DNA of 64,000 nt from Cnuibacter physcomitrellae (GTDB lineage Bacteria; Actinomycetota; Actinomycetes; Actinomycetales; Microbacteriaceae), in contig NZ_BMHD01000001.1 in NCBI RefSeq assembly GCF_014640535.1, forward strand, positions 1,614,214-1,678,213, in the 5' to 3' direction. Numbering within the stretch: the stretch's first letter is position 1; each line of letters begins with the position of its first letter. The notes below the pieces were generated by a model. That model was given only the letters and a program-made list of their open reading frames with translations. It had not been told where the DNA came from and made no database searches. The position numbers and the translations under genes are program-made. Positions 15,286 through 24,010 of this stretch are shown in pieces.

Positions 15286-16542
15286 ATGTTCGCCGTGCTG
15301 CGCACCCGCGGGGTGCCCTACCTCCTCACGACGTCCGTCATCGGACGGCTTGCGTCGGCGATGGCGGCCCTCGCGCTGGTGCGGCTCGTGGTGGGCCAAG
15401 GCGGGGAGTACGGATACGCGTCCATCGTCGGCGCGACGTACGTGATCGCGGGGATGGTCGGCCAACCGCTCCTCAGCCGCCTGATCGACCGGAGCGGACG
15501 GCGCCGCGGGGTGCTCGTCGGCTCGACGCTGCTGGCGACCGCCGGCTACGTGGGCACGGCCTGGGCCGCGGTGCAGATCCCCGCAGTGGGTCTCGTCGCG
15601 GTCGCCGCGGCGGGCTTCTTCACCCCGCCGATCGAGCCCGCGCTGCGCGCGCTGTGGCCCGCGCTGGTGGAGGAGCGCCGCCTCACCTCGGCGTTCGCGC
15701 TCGATGCCGCGGCCCAGGAGGTGGGCTTCATCGTGGGTCCTCTCGCCACGGTCGCGGGGATCGCCCTCGCCGGGGTGCAGGGGAACGTGCTCCTCATGGG
15801 CGCGATCGGCCTCGCCGGCGGACTGGCGTTCGCCGCGCATCCCCGCCTGGGTCGGACGGCACCCGCGGTCGGCGCGCCGGCGGCCACCACGCCGACCACC
15901 GGGCGGCACGGGTCGCCCCTCACGTCGGCGGCGTTCCGTCGGATCGTCCTCACCATGGCGGCCGCCGCGGTGCCGGTCGGGGCGCTGACGATCGTCGCGA
16001 CCGAGTACGCCGCCCTCGCCGGATCCCCCGACCTGAGCTCGTGGGCCATCGCGGTCAACGCCGGCGGAGCGCTCACCGGAGCGCTCGTGTTCGGTCGGTT
16101 CCCTCCGCGCGCGTCGGCGGCAGCCCTCATCCGCCCGCTCGCGCTCGGCCTCGCCGTGCTCTACCTCCCGCTCGCCGCCTGGATGCTCCCCGCCGCGGCC
16201 TGGCTCGCACTGGCCTTCGCGTCGGGGCTGCTGCTGCCCCCGCTGCTGACCCAGGTCTTCACCCAGACGCCGCTGACCGTGAGCGAGCGCCATCGCACGG
16301 AGGCGAACGCCTGGGTGGTGAGCGCGTTCGCCGTCGGAGTGGCGGCGGGGACGCTCGCGTCCGGCTTCCTCGTGCAGCTGCTCCCCGCCGGGCTCGGGGT
16401 GAGCGCGGCGGTGGCCGTCGGCGCGGTCGTCGGCGCCCTCGGCGGAGCCCAGGCCGGCCTCCGCGCCCTCACCCCGCCCGCTGCATCCGAGGGACCCCAC
16501 CCCGATCCGTCACTTTCCGAGAGTGCGGGCCGCGCCGACTAG
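15286..16542 (+). CDS. MFS transporter
   Basis: 418 residues from ATG 15286 (MFAVLRTRGVPYLLTTSVIG). Twelve membrane helices are visible, with the MFS loop-2/3 motif GQPLLSRLIDRSGRRRGVLVG between helices 2 and 3 and a matching break near residue 200. It resembles drug or sugar efflux MFS proteins of actinobacteria; the substrate is unknown. The last 15 residues (PHPDPSLSESAGRAD) are encoded by the left arm and loop of an inverted repeat, and the TAG stop lies in that loop. The native C-terminus was therefore probably replaced. Confidence 0.9.
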   Translation: MFAVLRTRGVPYLLTTSVIGRLASAMAALALVRLVVGQGGEYGYASIVGATYVIAGMVGQPLLSRLIDRSGRRRGVLVGSTLLATAGYVGTAWAAVQIPAVGLVAVAAAGFFTPPIEPALRALWPALVEERRLTSAFALDAAAQEVGFIVGPLATVAGIALAGVQGNVLLMGAIGLAGGLAFAAHPRLGRTAPAVGAPAATTPTTGRHGSPLTSAAFRRIVLTMAAAAVPVGALTIVATEYAALAGSPDLSSWAIAVNAGGALTGALVFGRFPPRASAAALIRPLALGLAVLYLPLAAWMLPAAAWLALAFASGLLLPPLLTQVFTQTPLTVSERHRTEANAWVVSAFAVGVAAGTLASGFLVQLLPAGLGVSAAVAVGAVVGALGGAQAGLRALTPPAASEGPHPDPSLSESAGRAD

Positions 16543-16558
16543 CGGAAAGTGACGGATC
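16504..16558. repeat. 16-bp perfect inverted repeat covering the MFS gene stop
   Basis: GATCCGTCACTTTCCG (16504-16519) is perfectly complementary to 16543-16558. The 23-nt loop contains the MFS stop codon (16540-16542). Confidence 0.88.
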
Positions 16559-16610
16559 AGGGGCCCGCCCCGCACGCACCGCGGCCCGGCCCTGCCGCTA
16601 CAGTGAGGGC

Positions 16611-17066
16611 ATGACGCAGGCGGGCGCGAGCACCGACAGGGCCGTGGAGCGCGGCGCCGAGGCGGCCGCCCGGCCACGACGCCCCGCGGAGGTCACCGTC
16701 GTGGTGGTGCTCACGTACGTCGTCGGGGTCCTGACGCTCCTGTTCGGGATACTGCTGATCCTGCTCCGGTACGACGCGGACCTCCAGGCCGAGGGTCTCG
16801 CCTTCGGCGTCACCCTGGCGGGCGCGATCACGATCCTCTTCGGATTCTTCACCCTCGCGCTCGCGTCGCTCATCTCGCGTGCGGATCGGGCGGCACGGGT
16901 CATCCTCACGGTGATCCTGGGCCTCAACATCCTGTGGGACGTGCTCATCATCGTGGGCTCCGACACCGTCGACCTCGTCGCGATCATCGACGCCGTCCTC
17001 GTGGCCGCCGTCATCGCCGTGCTGTGGGTCGGCCGCGCCGCCCGCTTCTTCCGCCGTCCGGCCTGA
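16611..17066 (+). CDS. Four-helix membrane protein, unknown function
   Basis: 151 residues from ATG 16611. After a polar N-terminus (to about residue 28) there are four helices: VTVVVVLTYVVGVLTLLFGI, FGVTLAGAITILFGFFTLAL, VILTVILGLNILWDVLIIVG and LVAIIDAVLVAAVIAVLWVG. The end is basic (RAARFFRRPA), placing both termini inside. DUF-type proteins with this plan are common in actinobacteria, but I do not recognise a named family. It is flanked by long inverted repeats on both sides. Confidence 0.75.
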   Translation: MTQAGASTDRAVERGAEAAARPRRPAEVTVVVVLTYVVGVLTLLFGILLILLRYDADLQAEGLAFGVTLAGAITILFGFFTLALASLISRADRAARVILTVILGLNILWDVLIIVGSDTVDLVAIIDAVLVAAVIAVLWVGRAARFFRRPA

Positions 17067-17084
17067 GGCCCCGCGGAGAGCGAC

Positions 17085-17155
17085 GTCGAAAGGTATCGTC
17101 AGCGCCGATACGACCCGTCTACGGCGGTTCGCGGCGTCTGACGGTACCTTTCGAC
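17085..17155. repeat. Inverted repeat, GTCGAAAGGTA stem type
   Basis: The arm beginning GTCGAAAGGTA (17085) pairs with the arm ending TACCTTTCGAC (17155); the stem is about 18 bp with one mismatch. The outer 11 bp are identical to those of the element at 31794-31870. It lies between the convergent membrane protein and flavoprotein genes. Confidence 0.85.
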
Positions 17156-17241
17156 GATCACCCGACGCCGCACGCGGCCCGCCGGCGCGCACCGGCAGGG
17201 CACCCCGCCCCGCGCGCGGGCACGCAGCCGGCCGGCGCGCG

Positions 17242-18174
17242 TCAGAGCGCGGCGAGATCCGCGAAGATGAGGTCCGCGTTGACCGCGGTGGCGGCCGCCA
17301 CGCCCTCGCTGATCGCGATCGGGACGAGCGCTGCGGGATTCGCCGCGTTGCCGATCGCCCACAGGCCCGGCACCGTCGTGCGGCCCGTGGCATCCCGCAC
17401 CGGGATGGACACGCCCTGCATCTCCGTCATCTCCGCTCCGAGGTCGGCGACGAAGGTCGACTCCGCCGCGAGCGATCCCTTCACGAACAGCCGGTCGACC
17501 CCCACCAGCGTGCCGTCGTCGAGCTCGACACCCTCCAGGGCTCCACGCTCCCCGACCACCCCGCGGATGCCGCGCGGCTCGACCCGCACCCCTCGAGCAG
17601 CGAGCAGACGCAGGTCCTCCCCCGTCGGCGCCGCGTCGCCGAGGAGTCCGGTGAACAGCGTGACGTCCGGCGACCAGTGCCGGATCATCTGCGCGTAATG
17701 AGCGCTCATCTCCCCCGTCGGGATCACGCCCAGACGGCGGTCGCGCGACTCCCAGCCATCGCAGTACGGGCACGCCACCGCACCGTCGCCCCAGTGCTCC
17801 GCCAGCCCCGGCACCGCGGGGAGCTCGTCCCGCAGGCCGGTCGCGATCACGAGTCGGCGGGCGGATGCGCGTCCGCCGCCCACCGCATCCGTCACCACCT
17901 CGAAGGCGCCACCGGTCGACGACACCGCGGTGACGCGCCCCTGCACGACCTCCCCGCCGTACCCGGCGACCTCCTCGCGGCCCACGCGCACCAGCTCGAG
18001 CGGCGACCATCCGTCGCGGCCGAGCACTCCGTGCATGTGCCCGGCGAAGCGGTTGCGCGGCTCGGCCGCGTCGATCACGAGCACGCGGCGGCGAGCGCGG
18101 CTCAACACGAGGGCGGCGCTGAGCCCCGCCGATCCGCCGCCGACGACGATGACATCCCACTGGTCCTGTTCCAT
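17242..18174 (-). CDS. Thioredoxin reductase-like NAD(P)/FAD-dependent oxidoreductase
   Basis: 310 residues from ATG 18174 (MEQDQWDVIVVGGGSAGLSA). The FAD dinucleotide motif is at residues 8-20, the redox pair is CPYC in VACPYCDGWESRD, and the C-terminal FAD block is TVPGLWAIGNAANPA. The NADPH-domain Gly motif is weak, and the basic residues that read the NADPH phosphate are not obvious. Proteins of this class need not reduce thioredoxin. It is divergent from an XRE-cupin regulator with only 35 bp between, a pairing seen in other actinobacteria, so the regulator probably controls it. Confidence 0.88.
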   Translation of the reverse strand: MEQDQWDVIVVGGGSAGLSAALVLSRARRRVLVIDAAEPRNRFAGHMHGVLGRDGWSPLELVRVGREEVAGYGGEVVQGRVTAVSSTGGAFEVVTDAVGGGRASARRLVIATGLRDELPAVPGLAEHWGDGAVACPYCDGWESRDRRLGVIPTGEMSAHYAQMIRHWSPDVTLFTGLLGDAAPTGEDLRLLAARGVRVEPRGIRGVVGERGALEGVELDDGTLVGVDRLFVKGSLAAESTFVADLGAEMTEMQGVSIPVRDATGRTTVPGLWAIGNAANPAALVPIAISEGVAAATAVNADLIFADLAAL

Positions 18175-18209
18175 GGACCCAGCCTGATGGCCGGTGTACG
18201 ATCGGGCAA

Positions 18210-18854
18210 ATGAGCTTGCCGGATCAGCAATCCACGCTCGAGGCGCGCCCTCACGAGCATCCCGCACACGGTCCGCAGACGTCGTCGGTGGATGCGGCGG
18301 GAGCCGGGGAGCGCATCCGCGCCGCCCGTCAGCAGCAGTCGCTCACGCTCGCCGACCTCTCGGAGCGCAGCGGGATCTCCGTGAGCACCCTGTCCCGGCT
18401 CGAGAGCGGCAAGCGCAGACTCACGCTCGAGATGGTGGTCGACATCGCGGAGGCCCTCGGGGTCCCGCTCGACGACCTGATCACGCGGTCGCGTGCGACG
18501 GATCCCCGCGTCCGAGGCAGGTCGTTCGCGGTGGGCGACAAGACCTTCATGCCGCTGTCGCGGCGCTCGGGTCCGCTGCAGGCGTACAAGGAGGTGCTGC
18601 CGCCGGTGCACCCCGACTATGTGCCGACCCAGTCCACCCACGAGGGATGGGATTGGATCTACGTGCTCTCGGGTCGCGTCCGCGTGCTCCTCGGCGACCA
18701 GGACGTGATCCTCGAGCCCGGCGAGGCGGCCGAGTTCGACACGAGGGTGCCGCACGCCGTCCTCAACCCCGGGCCGGGCACGGCGGAGATCATCAACCTG
18801 TTCAGCACCGCCGGCGAGCGCTTCCACCTCCGCGCCAGCACCTCCCCGCGCTGA
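18210..18854 (+). CDS. XRE-family regulator with C-terminal cupin
   Basis: 214 residues. After a 30-residue polar lead, the helix-turn-helix covers about 32-90 (ERIRAARQQQSLTLADLSER, GISVSTLSRLESGKRRLTLE). The cupin sensor domain follows from about 125, with WDWIYVLSGRVRVLLGDQD and FDTRVPHAVLNPGPGTAEI; the metal or ligand His is in VPHAVLN. Such proteins repress or activate a neighbouring enzyme in response to a small molecule. Its start is 35 bp from the divergent flavoprotein gene, so the operator must overlap both promoters. Confidence 0.9.
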   Translation: MSLPDQQSTLEARPHEHPAHGPQTSSVDAAGAGERIRAARQQQSLTLADLSERSGISVSTLSRLESGKRRLTLEMVVDIAEALGVPLDDLITRSRATDPRVRGRSFAVGDKTFMPLSRRSGPLQAYKEVLPPVHPDYVPTQSTHEGWDWIYVLSGRVRVLLGDQDVILEPGEAAEFDTRVPHAVLNPGPGTAEIINLFSTAGERFHLRASTSPR

Positions 18855-18892
18855 TCCCGCGCCTCCCGCCGCCCGCCGCGCTCCCCGCGGTC

Positions 18893-19153
18893 ACCTCGAC
18901 ACCGATTCCGCCCAACCGCCGCGATATGCCGCGGGGTCTCCGCGATTCGGTGCTGAACGTCACCCGCCCACGCGTCGCGGCGCCATCGCCCGACGCTCAT
19001 CACGGAATACGAGCAACCCCCGCGCTATTCCGCGAGGTCGACCACATTCCGTGACCAGCAACGTCGCTTCCCGCCGATCACCGCCACCTCGACACCGAAT
19101 CCGCCCAACCTCCCCGATATGCCGCGGGGTAAGCGGGATCCGGTGCTGAACGT
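18893..19153. repeat. Three hairpins of two alternating types (A-B-A)
   Basis: Type A units at 18893-18960 and 19087-19153 open CGACACCGA(A/T)TCCGCCCAAC, contain CGATATGCCGCGGGGT, and close GGTGCTGAACGTC. A type B unit at 18994-19059 opens GCTCATCACGGAAT and closes ATTCCGTGAC. Both types recur at 40.07-40.49 kb. They fill the 324-bp gap between the convergent XRE and P-type ATPase genes. Confidence 0.85.
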
Positions 19154-19178
19154 CCTCCGCCACCCCGCGCGGCGGCGC

Positions 19179-21926
19179 TCAGCGCGCTCGCGAGCGCGCG
19201 GCGCGCGCCTCGCGCCGGCGTGCCTCGTCGAGCGAGCGCAGGAAGCGGCGGTGGATGGCGCGGACCACCTCGATCGCGCCGATCGACGCCGCGGTGGTGA
19301 CGATCACCAGCACCGCGGTGTCGGGGCCGGGGTCGGTGAGCTGCAGGAAGTCGCCCACGATCGGGATCGAGTACACCAGGATCAAGCCGATCATCATCGC
19401 CCCGACGATGAACGTCTTGAACAGGGTGATGGGGCGCGAAAGCACCACGAGGATCCAGAGCCCGATGATGGTGAGGACCAGCGTGGTGCCGGTGCGCAGC
19501 TCCTCCTCGGGGATGCCGAGGCTCGTCGCCATCCGCGAGTAGAACGCGAGGGCGATGGTCACGACGACGCCGGCGGGGATCGCGAAGGACAGCGACCGCC
19601 GCAGGAACCCGGGCGAGTAGCGCTGCGCGTTCGGCAGGAGCGCGAGGAAGAACGCGGGCAGCCCGATGGTGAGCCCGTCGATGACGGAGAGCTGACGCGG
19701 CAGGAACGGGAACTGCATCAGCATCGCGCCGAACACCACTGCGAGGCCGGTGGCGTAGGCGGTCTTCGTGAGGAACAGCATCGAGACGCGCTCGATGTTC
19801 GCGATGACCTGCCGACCCTCGGCGACGACTCCGGGCAGGTGCGAGAAGCGTCCGTCGAGCAGGATGAGCCGCGCCACGGCCTTCGTCGCCGGAGAGCCCG
19901 AGTTCATCGCGATGCCGATGTCGGCCTCCTTGATCGCGAGGGCGTCGTTCACGCCGTCGCCGGTCATCGCCACGGTGCGTCCGGCCGCCTTCAGCGCGAG
20001 CACGATGCGCTTCTTCTGCTCGGGTGTCACGCGTCCGAAGACGACCTCGTCGCGGAGGAGGTCGATGAGCTCGTCCTCGTCGTCGGGCAGCTGTCGGGCG
20101 TCGAAGCCGTGCGGAGCGTCCAGCCCGACCTCGCGCGCGATCGCCGCCACGGTCTGCGGGTTGTCGCCCGAGATCACCCGCACGTCGACGCCCTGCGAGG
20201 CGAAGTACGCGAGGGTCTCGCGCGCATCCGGCCGCACGCTCTCGCGGAAGGTGAGCAGCGACACCGGCTCGAGGTCGGCGGGCAGCTCCTCGGATGCGTC
20301 GAGCTCCCCCTCCGCTCCGTGCGGCGAGCGCGCGAGCACGAGGGTGCGGCGTCCGCTCGCCGCGAGCGCCGCCGCCGACTCGAGCAGGTCGATGGATGCG
20401 CCGGGCACCGCACCGGCGCCGTCGCCCGCACGCGCGGCGCCGCCCGGTCCTCCGCCGGCCGCCTCCGCGCCCGCGGCTGCAACGCCGGTCGTCGCGTCCG
20501 CGCGGCCGCCCACCGCACCCGCGCCCCCCCGCCGCTCGCCGGCCGCGCCCACACCCGCGGCCCCTGGCGCCGGGATCACCGCACCTGCAGGGAACACCAT
20601 CTCGGGGCCGCCGAGCACCCAGGTGCCCTCCGCTCCCGATCCGCTCCCGAAGCTCACCGCGCTCCACTTCCGGGCGGACGAGAACGCGGTCCTCCCCACC
20701 GGCTCACCGGAGGGCGCCGCGGTGAACCGCTCGGCGAGGCACTTGGCGGTGGCGTTCGAGTCGGGCTGCACGCCCCACCAGGCGAGGACGGCATCCCAGC
20801 CCGGCGCATCCTCGACGGCGATCGGATGCGCGTCGTCGAACACGATGTCGCCCTCGGTGAGCGTGCCGGTCTTGTCGAGGCAGATGATGTCGATGCGGGC
20901 GAGGCCCTCCACCGCCGGGAGCTCCTGCACGAGCACCTTCTGCCGTGCGAGCTTCACCGCCCCGACCGCGAACGCGATGCTCGTCATGAGCACGAGCCCG
21001 AGCGGGATCATCGCCACCAGCGCGGCGATCGTGCCGACCACCGCCTGGCGCCAGGACTCGTCCTGGAACGCCCGCTCCCATCCGCCGGCCGCGATCACCT
21101 GCGAGTTGAGCACGAGCAGGGCGACGGGGCCGATGATCCACGAGACCCAGCGCAGCACGCGGTTGATCGAGGTGCGCAGCTCGGAGGCGACGAGCGAGAA
21201 CCGCTTCGCCTCGTCGGCGAAGCGGTTGGCGAAGCTGTCGGCGCCGAGCTTGTCGGCGCGCGCGTACCCCTCGCCGGCGACGACGACGGATCCCGAGAGC
21301 ACCTCCGTGCCCGGGATCTTGTCGATCGCATCCGACTCGCCGGTGAGCATCGACTCGTCGAGCTGCAGCCCGTTCGAGAACACCACGACGCTGTCGGCGG
21401 GCACCTGATCGCCGGCGCGGAGGACGAGGAGGTCGCCCTTCACGACGTCCTGCGTCGGCACCTCGACCTCGACGCCGTCGCGGCGCACCCGCGCGTCGGC
21501 CGCGTTGAGCAGCGCCAGGCGGTCGAGCGCGAGCTTCGCGCGATACTCCTGGATCGAGCCGATCAGCGCGTTCGCGATGGCGCTGAAGCCGAACAGCGCG
21601 TCCTGCCACCGCCCGACGAGCAGCAGCACCAGGAAGCAGCCCGCGATGATCGCGTTGAACAGCGTGAAGACGTTGGCCCGGACGATGCTCCACACGCTCC
21701 GGCTCGAGTCGGCGACGAACGCGTTCGTCTCCCCCGCCGCGATGCGCTCGGCGACGCCGGCCGCGGAGAGGCCCGCGAGGTCGAGCGGCTCGTCGCGCTC
21801 CGGCGTCTCCGGCCGGGCCTCGACGCTCCTCGACTCCTCATCCGGCTCGAGGTACGCGGCCTGCGGTCCGGCGTTCCCGCCCGCCGCGGCGCCGTCGCGC
21901 GCGTCGCCCTGCCCGACCGTGCCCAT
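19179..21926 (-). CDS. P-type cation ATPase, CtpE-like
   Basis: 915 residues, GGGAGG ribosome site before the ATG. All P-type landmarks are present: actuator TGES (in LDESMLTGESDAID), phosphorylated D351 in DKTGTLT, and hinge TGDGVNDALAIKEADIG. The two N-terminal helices with NVFTLFNAIIAGCFLVLLLV and the fourth-helix AMIPLGLVLMTS instead of PEGL resemble mycobacterial CtpE, a calcium importer; calcium transport is thus plausible, not proven. The nucleotide domain holds an Ala/Gly-rich insertion at about residues 445-510. The C-terminus is Arg-rich. It may be co-transcribed with the upstream DUF gene 69 bp away. Confidence 0.93.
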   Translation of the reverse strand: MGTVGQGDARDGAAAGGNAGPQAAYLEPDEESRSVEARPETPERDEPLDLAGLSAAGVAERIAAGETNAFVADSSRSVWSIVRANVFTLFNAIIAGCFLVLLLVGRWQDALFGFSAIANALIGSIQEYRAKLALDRLALLNAADARVRRDGVEVEVPTQDVVKGDLLVLRAGDQVPADSVVVFSNGLQLDESMLTGESDAIDKIPGTEVLSGSVVVAGEGYARADKLGADSFANRFADEAKRFSLVASELRTSINRVLRWVSWIIGPVALLVLNSQVIAAGGWERAFQDESWRQAVVGTIAALVAMIPLGLVLMTSIAFAVGAVKLARQKVLVQELPAVEGLARIDIICLDKTGTLTEGDIVFDDAHPIAVEDAPGWDAVLAWWGVQPDSNATAKCLAERFTAAPSGEPVGRTAFSSARKWSAVSFGSGSGAEGTWVLGGPEMVFPAGAVIPAPGAAGVGAAGERRGGAGAVGGRADATTGVAAAGAEAAGGGPGGAARAGDGAGAVPGASIDLLESAAALAASGRRTLVLARSPHGAEGELDASEELPADLEPVSLLTFRESVRPDARETLAYFASQGVDVRVISGDNPQTVAAIAREVGLDAPHGFDARQLPDDEDELIDLLRDEVVFGRVTPEQKKRIVLALKAAGRTVAMTGDGVNDALAIKEADIGIAMNSGSPATKAVARLILLDGRFSHLPGVVAEGRQVIANIERVSMLFLTKTAYATGLAVVFGAMLMQFPFLPRQLSVIDGLTIGLPAFFLALLPNAQRYSPGFLRRSLSFAIPAGVVVTIALAFYSRMATSLGIPEEELRTGTTLVLTIIGLWILVVLSRPITLFKTFIVGAMMIGLILVYSIPIVGDFLQLTDPGPDTAVLVIVTTAASIGAIEVVRAIHRRFLRSLDEARRREARAARSRAR

Positions 21927-21970
21927 GGCGCCTCCCGTCCGCTGCGACGAGCATATCGACCGCCCCGTCG

Positions 21971-22023
21971 CGCTAGCGCCAGGCGCGTGGCGGCGCTAGC
22001 GCCAGGGCGCGTAGCGCCTGGCG
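21971..22023. repeat. GCTAGC-centred direct and inverted repeat
   Basis: CGCTAGCGCCAGG occurs at 21971 and 21994, followed by the inverted AGCGCCTGGCG (22013-22023). The second copy supplies the TAG stop of the upstream minus-strand gene (21996-21998). The 69-bp gap to the ATPase start also carries that gene's ribosome site. Confidence 0.7.
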
Positions 22024-22877
22024 GGTGCGCGGAGGCGATCCGGTCCTCCGCCGATACGCACGAATGTGCCCGCGGGGAGTTGCTCGACGTCGCTCCACTT
22101 CTCCCCATCGGCGGCGGTGACATGCGTCGAACGCGATCGAATGCCTCTTCCGTCTCGAATGCCACCAGCCGCCACGGCCGACGCCAGACGATCGAGCTCG
22201 GCGATACCCGCGATGTCCAGAGGCAGCCTCCAGCTACCCATTCCCGCGTGGACGGTCACTGTGCCATCTCGGACGAACCACCGGAGCTCGGCGCCCCTCG
22301 CCGTGCGAGGAATGAAGGTCGCTCCGAGAGGGCCGGATCCTGCCACGAGGGTGGCACGACCCTGCGTGGCAGCGATGAAGCTCTCGTAGAACCGACCGAG
22401 AGCCTTGCCTGCCGGCGACGCCAGCAGCGATCTCCCGGCTTCCGCGCGGGCTTGCAGCAGATCCGGGACGAGCGCGGGAAGCACCTCCTGCCGTTCCGGC
22501 GGCAGGTCGTCGGGATCGATCTCGAGCTCGACCTCATAGGAGGTCTTCCTCTCGGCGGCGTCGTCGTCACGATCGGCAGACTGCACCTCACGCCGCGACT
22601 CCCTCGAGGGATCGTTCGTCCTCCCGAACGTGCCCGGCACCTCTCGCTCTGCCTGCCGCACCACGACGATCCGCCGTACGACTCCCGTGACCTCGTAGAG
22701 CGAGACCTCGTCATCGGGCGTGTACTCGTTGAACGTCGCCACGAGACGCCTGTGGTCGAGGCCCGGACGGTCAGCTGAATAGACCACCCAGGTCACGACA
22801 TCGTCGACAGAGAACGGCTCGCCTCCGCTCTGCAGCTCCCAGAAGGCCATCTCCACGTCCACGATCACGCCGCTCAC
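21996..22877 (-). CDS. Unknown protein, N-terminus resembling DUF6578
   Basis: 293 residues from a GTG at 22877 (VSGVIVDVEMAFWELQSGGE); the ATG at codon 12 is an alternative. Residues 10-75 (GGEPFSVDDVVTWVV, then SLYEVTGVVRRIVVV) recall the DUF6578 pattern, but I am unsure. The middle is acidic (ELEIDPDDLPPERQ), and the C-terminal half contains AELRWFVRDGTVTVHAGMG. There is no signal peptide or membrane helix. By eye the DNA is less GC-extreme than its neighbours, and the last residues (RRYAPWR) come from a repeat. It lies upstream of the ATPase on the same strand. Confidence 0.7.
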   Translation of the reverse strand: MSGVIVDVEMAFWELQSGGEPFSVDDVVTWVVYSADRPGLDHRRLVATFNEYTPDDEVSLYEVTGVVRRIVVVRQAEREVPGTFGRTNDPSRESRREVQSADRDDDAAERKTSYEVELEIDPDDLPPERQEVLPALVPDLLQARAEAGRSLLASPAGKALGRFYESFIAATQGRATLVAGSGPLGATFIPRTARGAELRWFVRDGTVTVHAGMGSWRLPLDIAGIAELDRLASAVAAGGIRDGRGIRSRSTHVTAADGEKWSDVEQLPAGTFVRIGGGPDRLRAPARRYAPWR

Positions 22878-22934
22878 GATACTCAGCGGAAGGACCCTTG
22901 CGTTCGAGCGCGGTCGAAGGTGTGGGATGGGAGC

Positions 22935-23801
22935 GTGAAACTCGGCATCCACTTCATGAACTTCACCCTCGACACCCCGGCGGAGCAGGTCGCGCCCGTG
23001 CTCGCCGACACCGCGCGCGTGGCGGAGGGGATCGGCGCGGAGTGGTTCACCATGATGGACCACTACTTCCAGATGGAGCAGTACCGCACGGCGCACGATC
23101 CGATGCTCGAGGGGTACACCTCGCTCGGCTTCCTGGCCGGTGTGACCGAGCGGATGCGGCTCTCGCTCATGGTCACGGGCGTCACCTACCGCTACCCCGG
23201 GCTGCTGGCGAAGATCGTCACGACGCTCGACGTGCTGTCGCAGGGGCGTGCGATGCTCGGGATCGGCGCGGCCTGGTACGAGCGCGAGCACCTGGCGCTG
23301 GGTGTGCCGTATCCGCCGATCGGGCAGCGCTTCGAGATGCTGGAGGAGACGCTCCAGATCTGTCTCCAGATGTGGAGCGACGACGAGGGCCCCTACACCG
23401 GCAAGCACTACTCGCTCGCGGAGACCATCAACGTGCCGCAGTCGGTGCAGCGACCGCACCCGCCCATCCTCATCGGCGGTGGCGGCGAGAAGAAGACCCT
23501 GCGCCTCGTGGCCCAGTACGCGGATGCGTGCAACCTGTTCGCCGCCGCGCCGGAGGACGTGGCGCGGAAGCTCGACGTCCTGCGCCGCCACTGCGACGAC
23601 CTCGGCCGCGACTACGACGCGATCACGAAGTCGGTGATGGGGCCCGGGGATCCCACGACGGACCCGGACGGGTTCCTCCGCACGATGGAGGCGTACGCAG
23701 CGCTCGGCGTCGAGGTCGTCGAGGTGGCGCCGCAGGGCGGCGACCCGGTCTCCTGGGTCGGCGCGCTCGAGCCGCTCGTGCCCAGGCTCGCCGCGCTGTA
23801 G
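22935..23801 (+). CDS. Luciferase-like (LLM class) F420-dependent oxidoreductase
   Basis: 288 residues from GTG 22935 (VKLGIHFMNFTLDTPAEQVA), preceded by GTGGGATGGGAG; a GTG 15 bases earlier is possible. The fold is the bacterial luciferase TIM barrel: EWFTMMDHYFQME, LSLMVTGVTYRYPGLLAKIV, TLDVLSQGRAMLGIGAAWYE and RPHPPILIGGGGEKKTLRLV are standard family blocks. It uses reduced F420 or FMN; the substrate is unknown. It is a single gene flanked by a minus-strand gene and an inverted repeat. Confidence 0.9.
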   Translation: MKLGIHFMNFTLDTPAEQVAPVLADTARVAEGIGAEWFTMMDHYFQMEQYRTAHDPMLEGYTSLGFLAGVTERMRLSLMVTGVTYRYPGLLAKIVTTLDVLSQGRAMLGIGAAWYEREHLALGVPYPPIGQRFEMLEETLQICLQMWSDDEGPYTGKHYSLAETINVPQSVQRPHPPILIGGGGEKKTLRLVAQYADACNLFAAAPEDVARKLDVLRRHCDDLGRDYDAITKSVMGPGDPTTDPDGFLRTMEAYAALGVEVVEVAPQGGDPVSWVGALEPLVPRLAAL

Positions 23802-23900
23802 GACGTCGCCCCGCCGGCCCAGACGGTGGTGGACGCGGCGCTTCGGCGCTCGGCGGTGACCGCCGCGCTGTGCATGAAGCCGCCGCGGACGACAGTGAGC

Positions 23901-23971
23901 GCAGAAAGGTCGCCTGAGAGCTGACACGACGCCGTCTACGCGTCGTGATCGCTCTGAGGCGACCTTTTCGC
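23901..23971. repeat. Nested inverted repeat, GAAAGGT stem type
   Basis: The outer arms (23901-23921 and 23951-23971) pair over about 21 bp with three mismatches; an inner stem CACGAC/GTCGTG (23925-23930, 23942-23947) sits in the loop. The outer arm shares AAAGGT with the elements at 17085 and 31794. It lies between the convergent LLM and HhH-GPD genes. Confidence 0.8.
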
Positions 23972-24010
23972 GGCGGACCCGAAGGGCTGCGGGCGATGCC
24001 CGGGTCCGAC

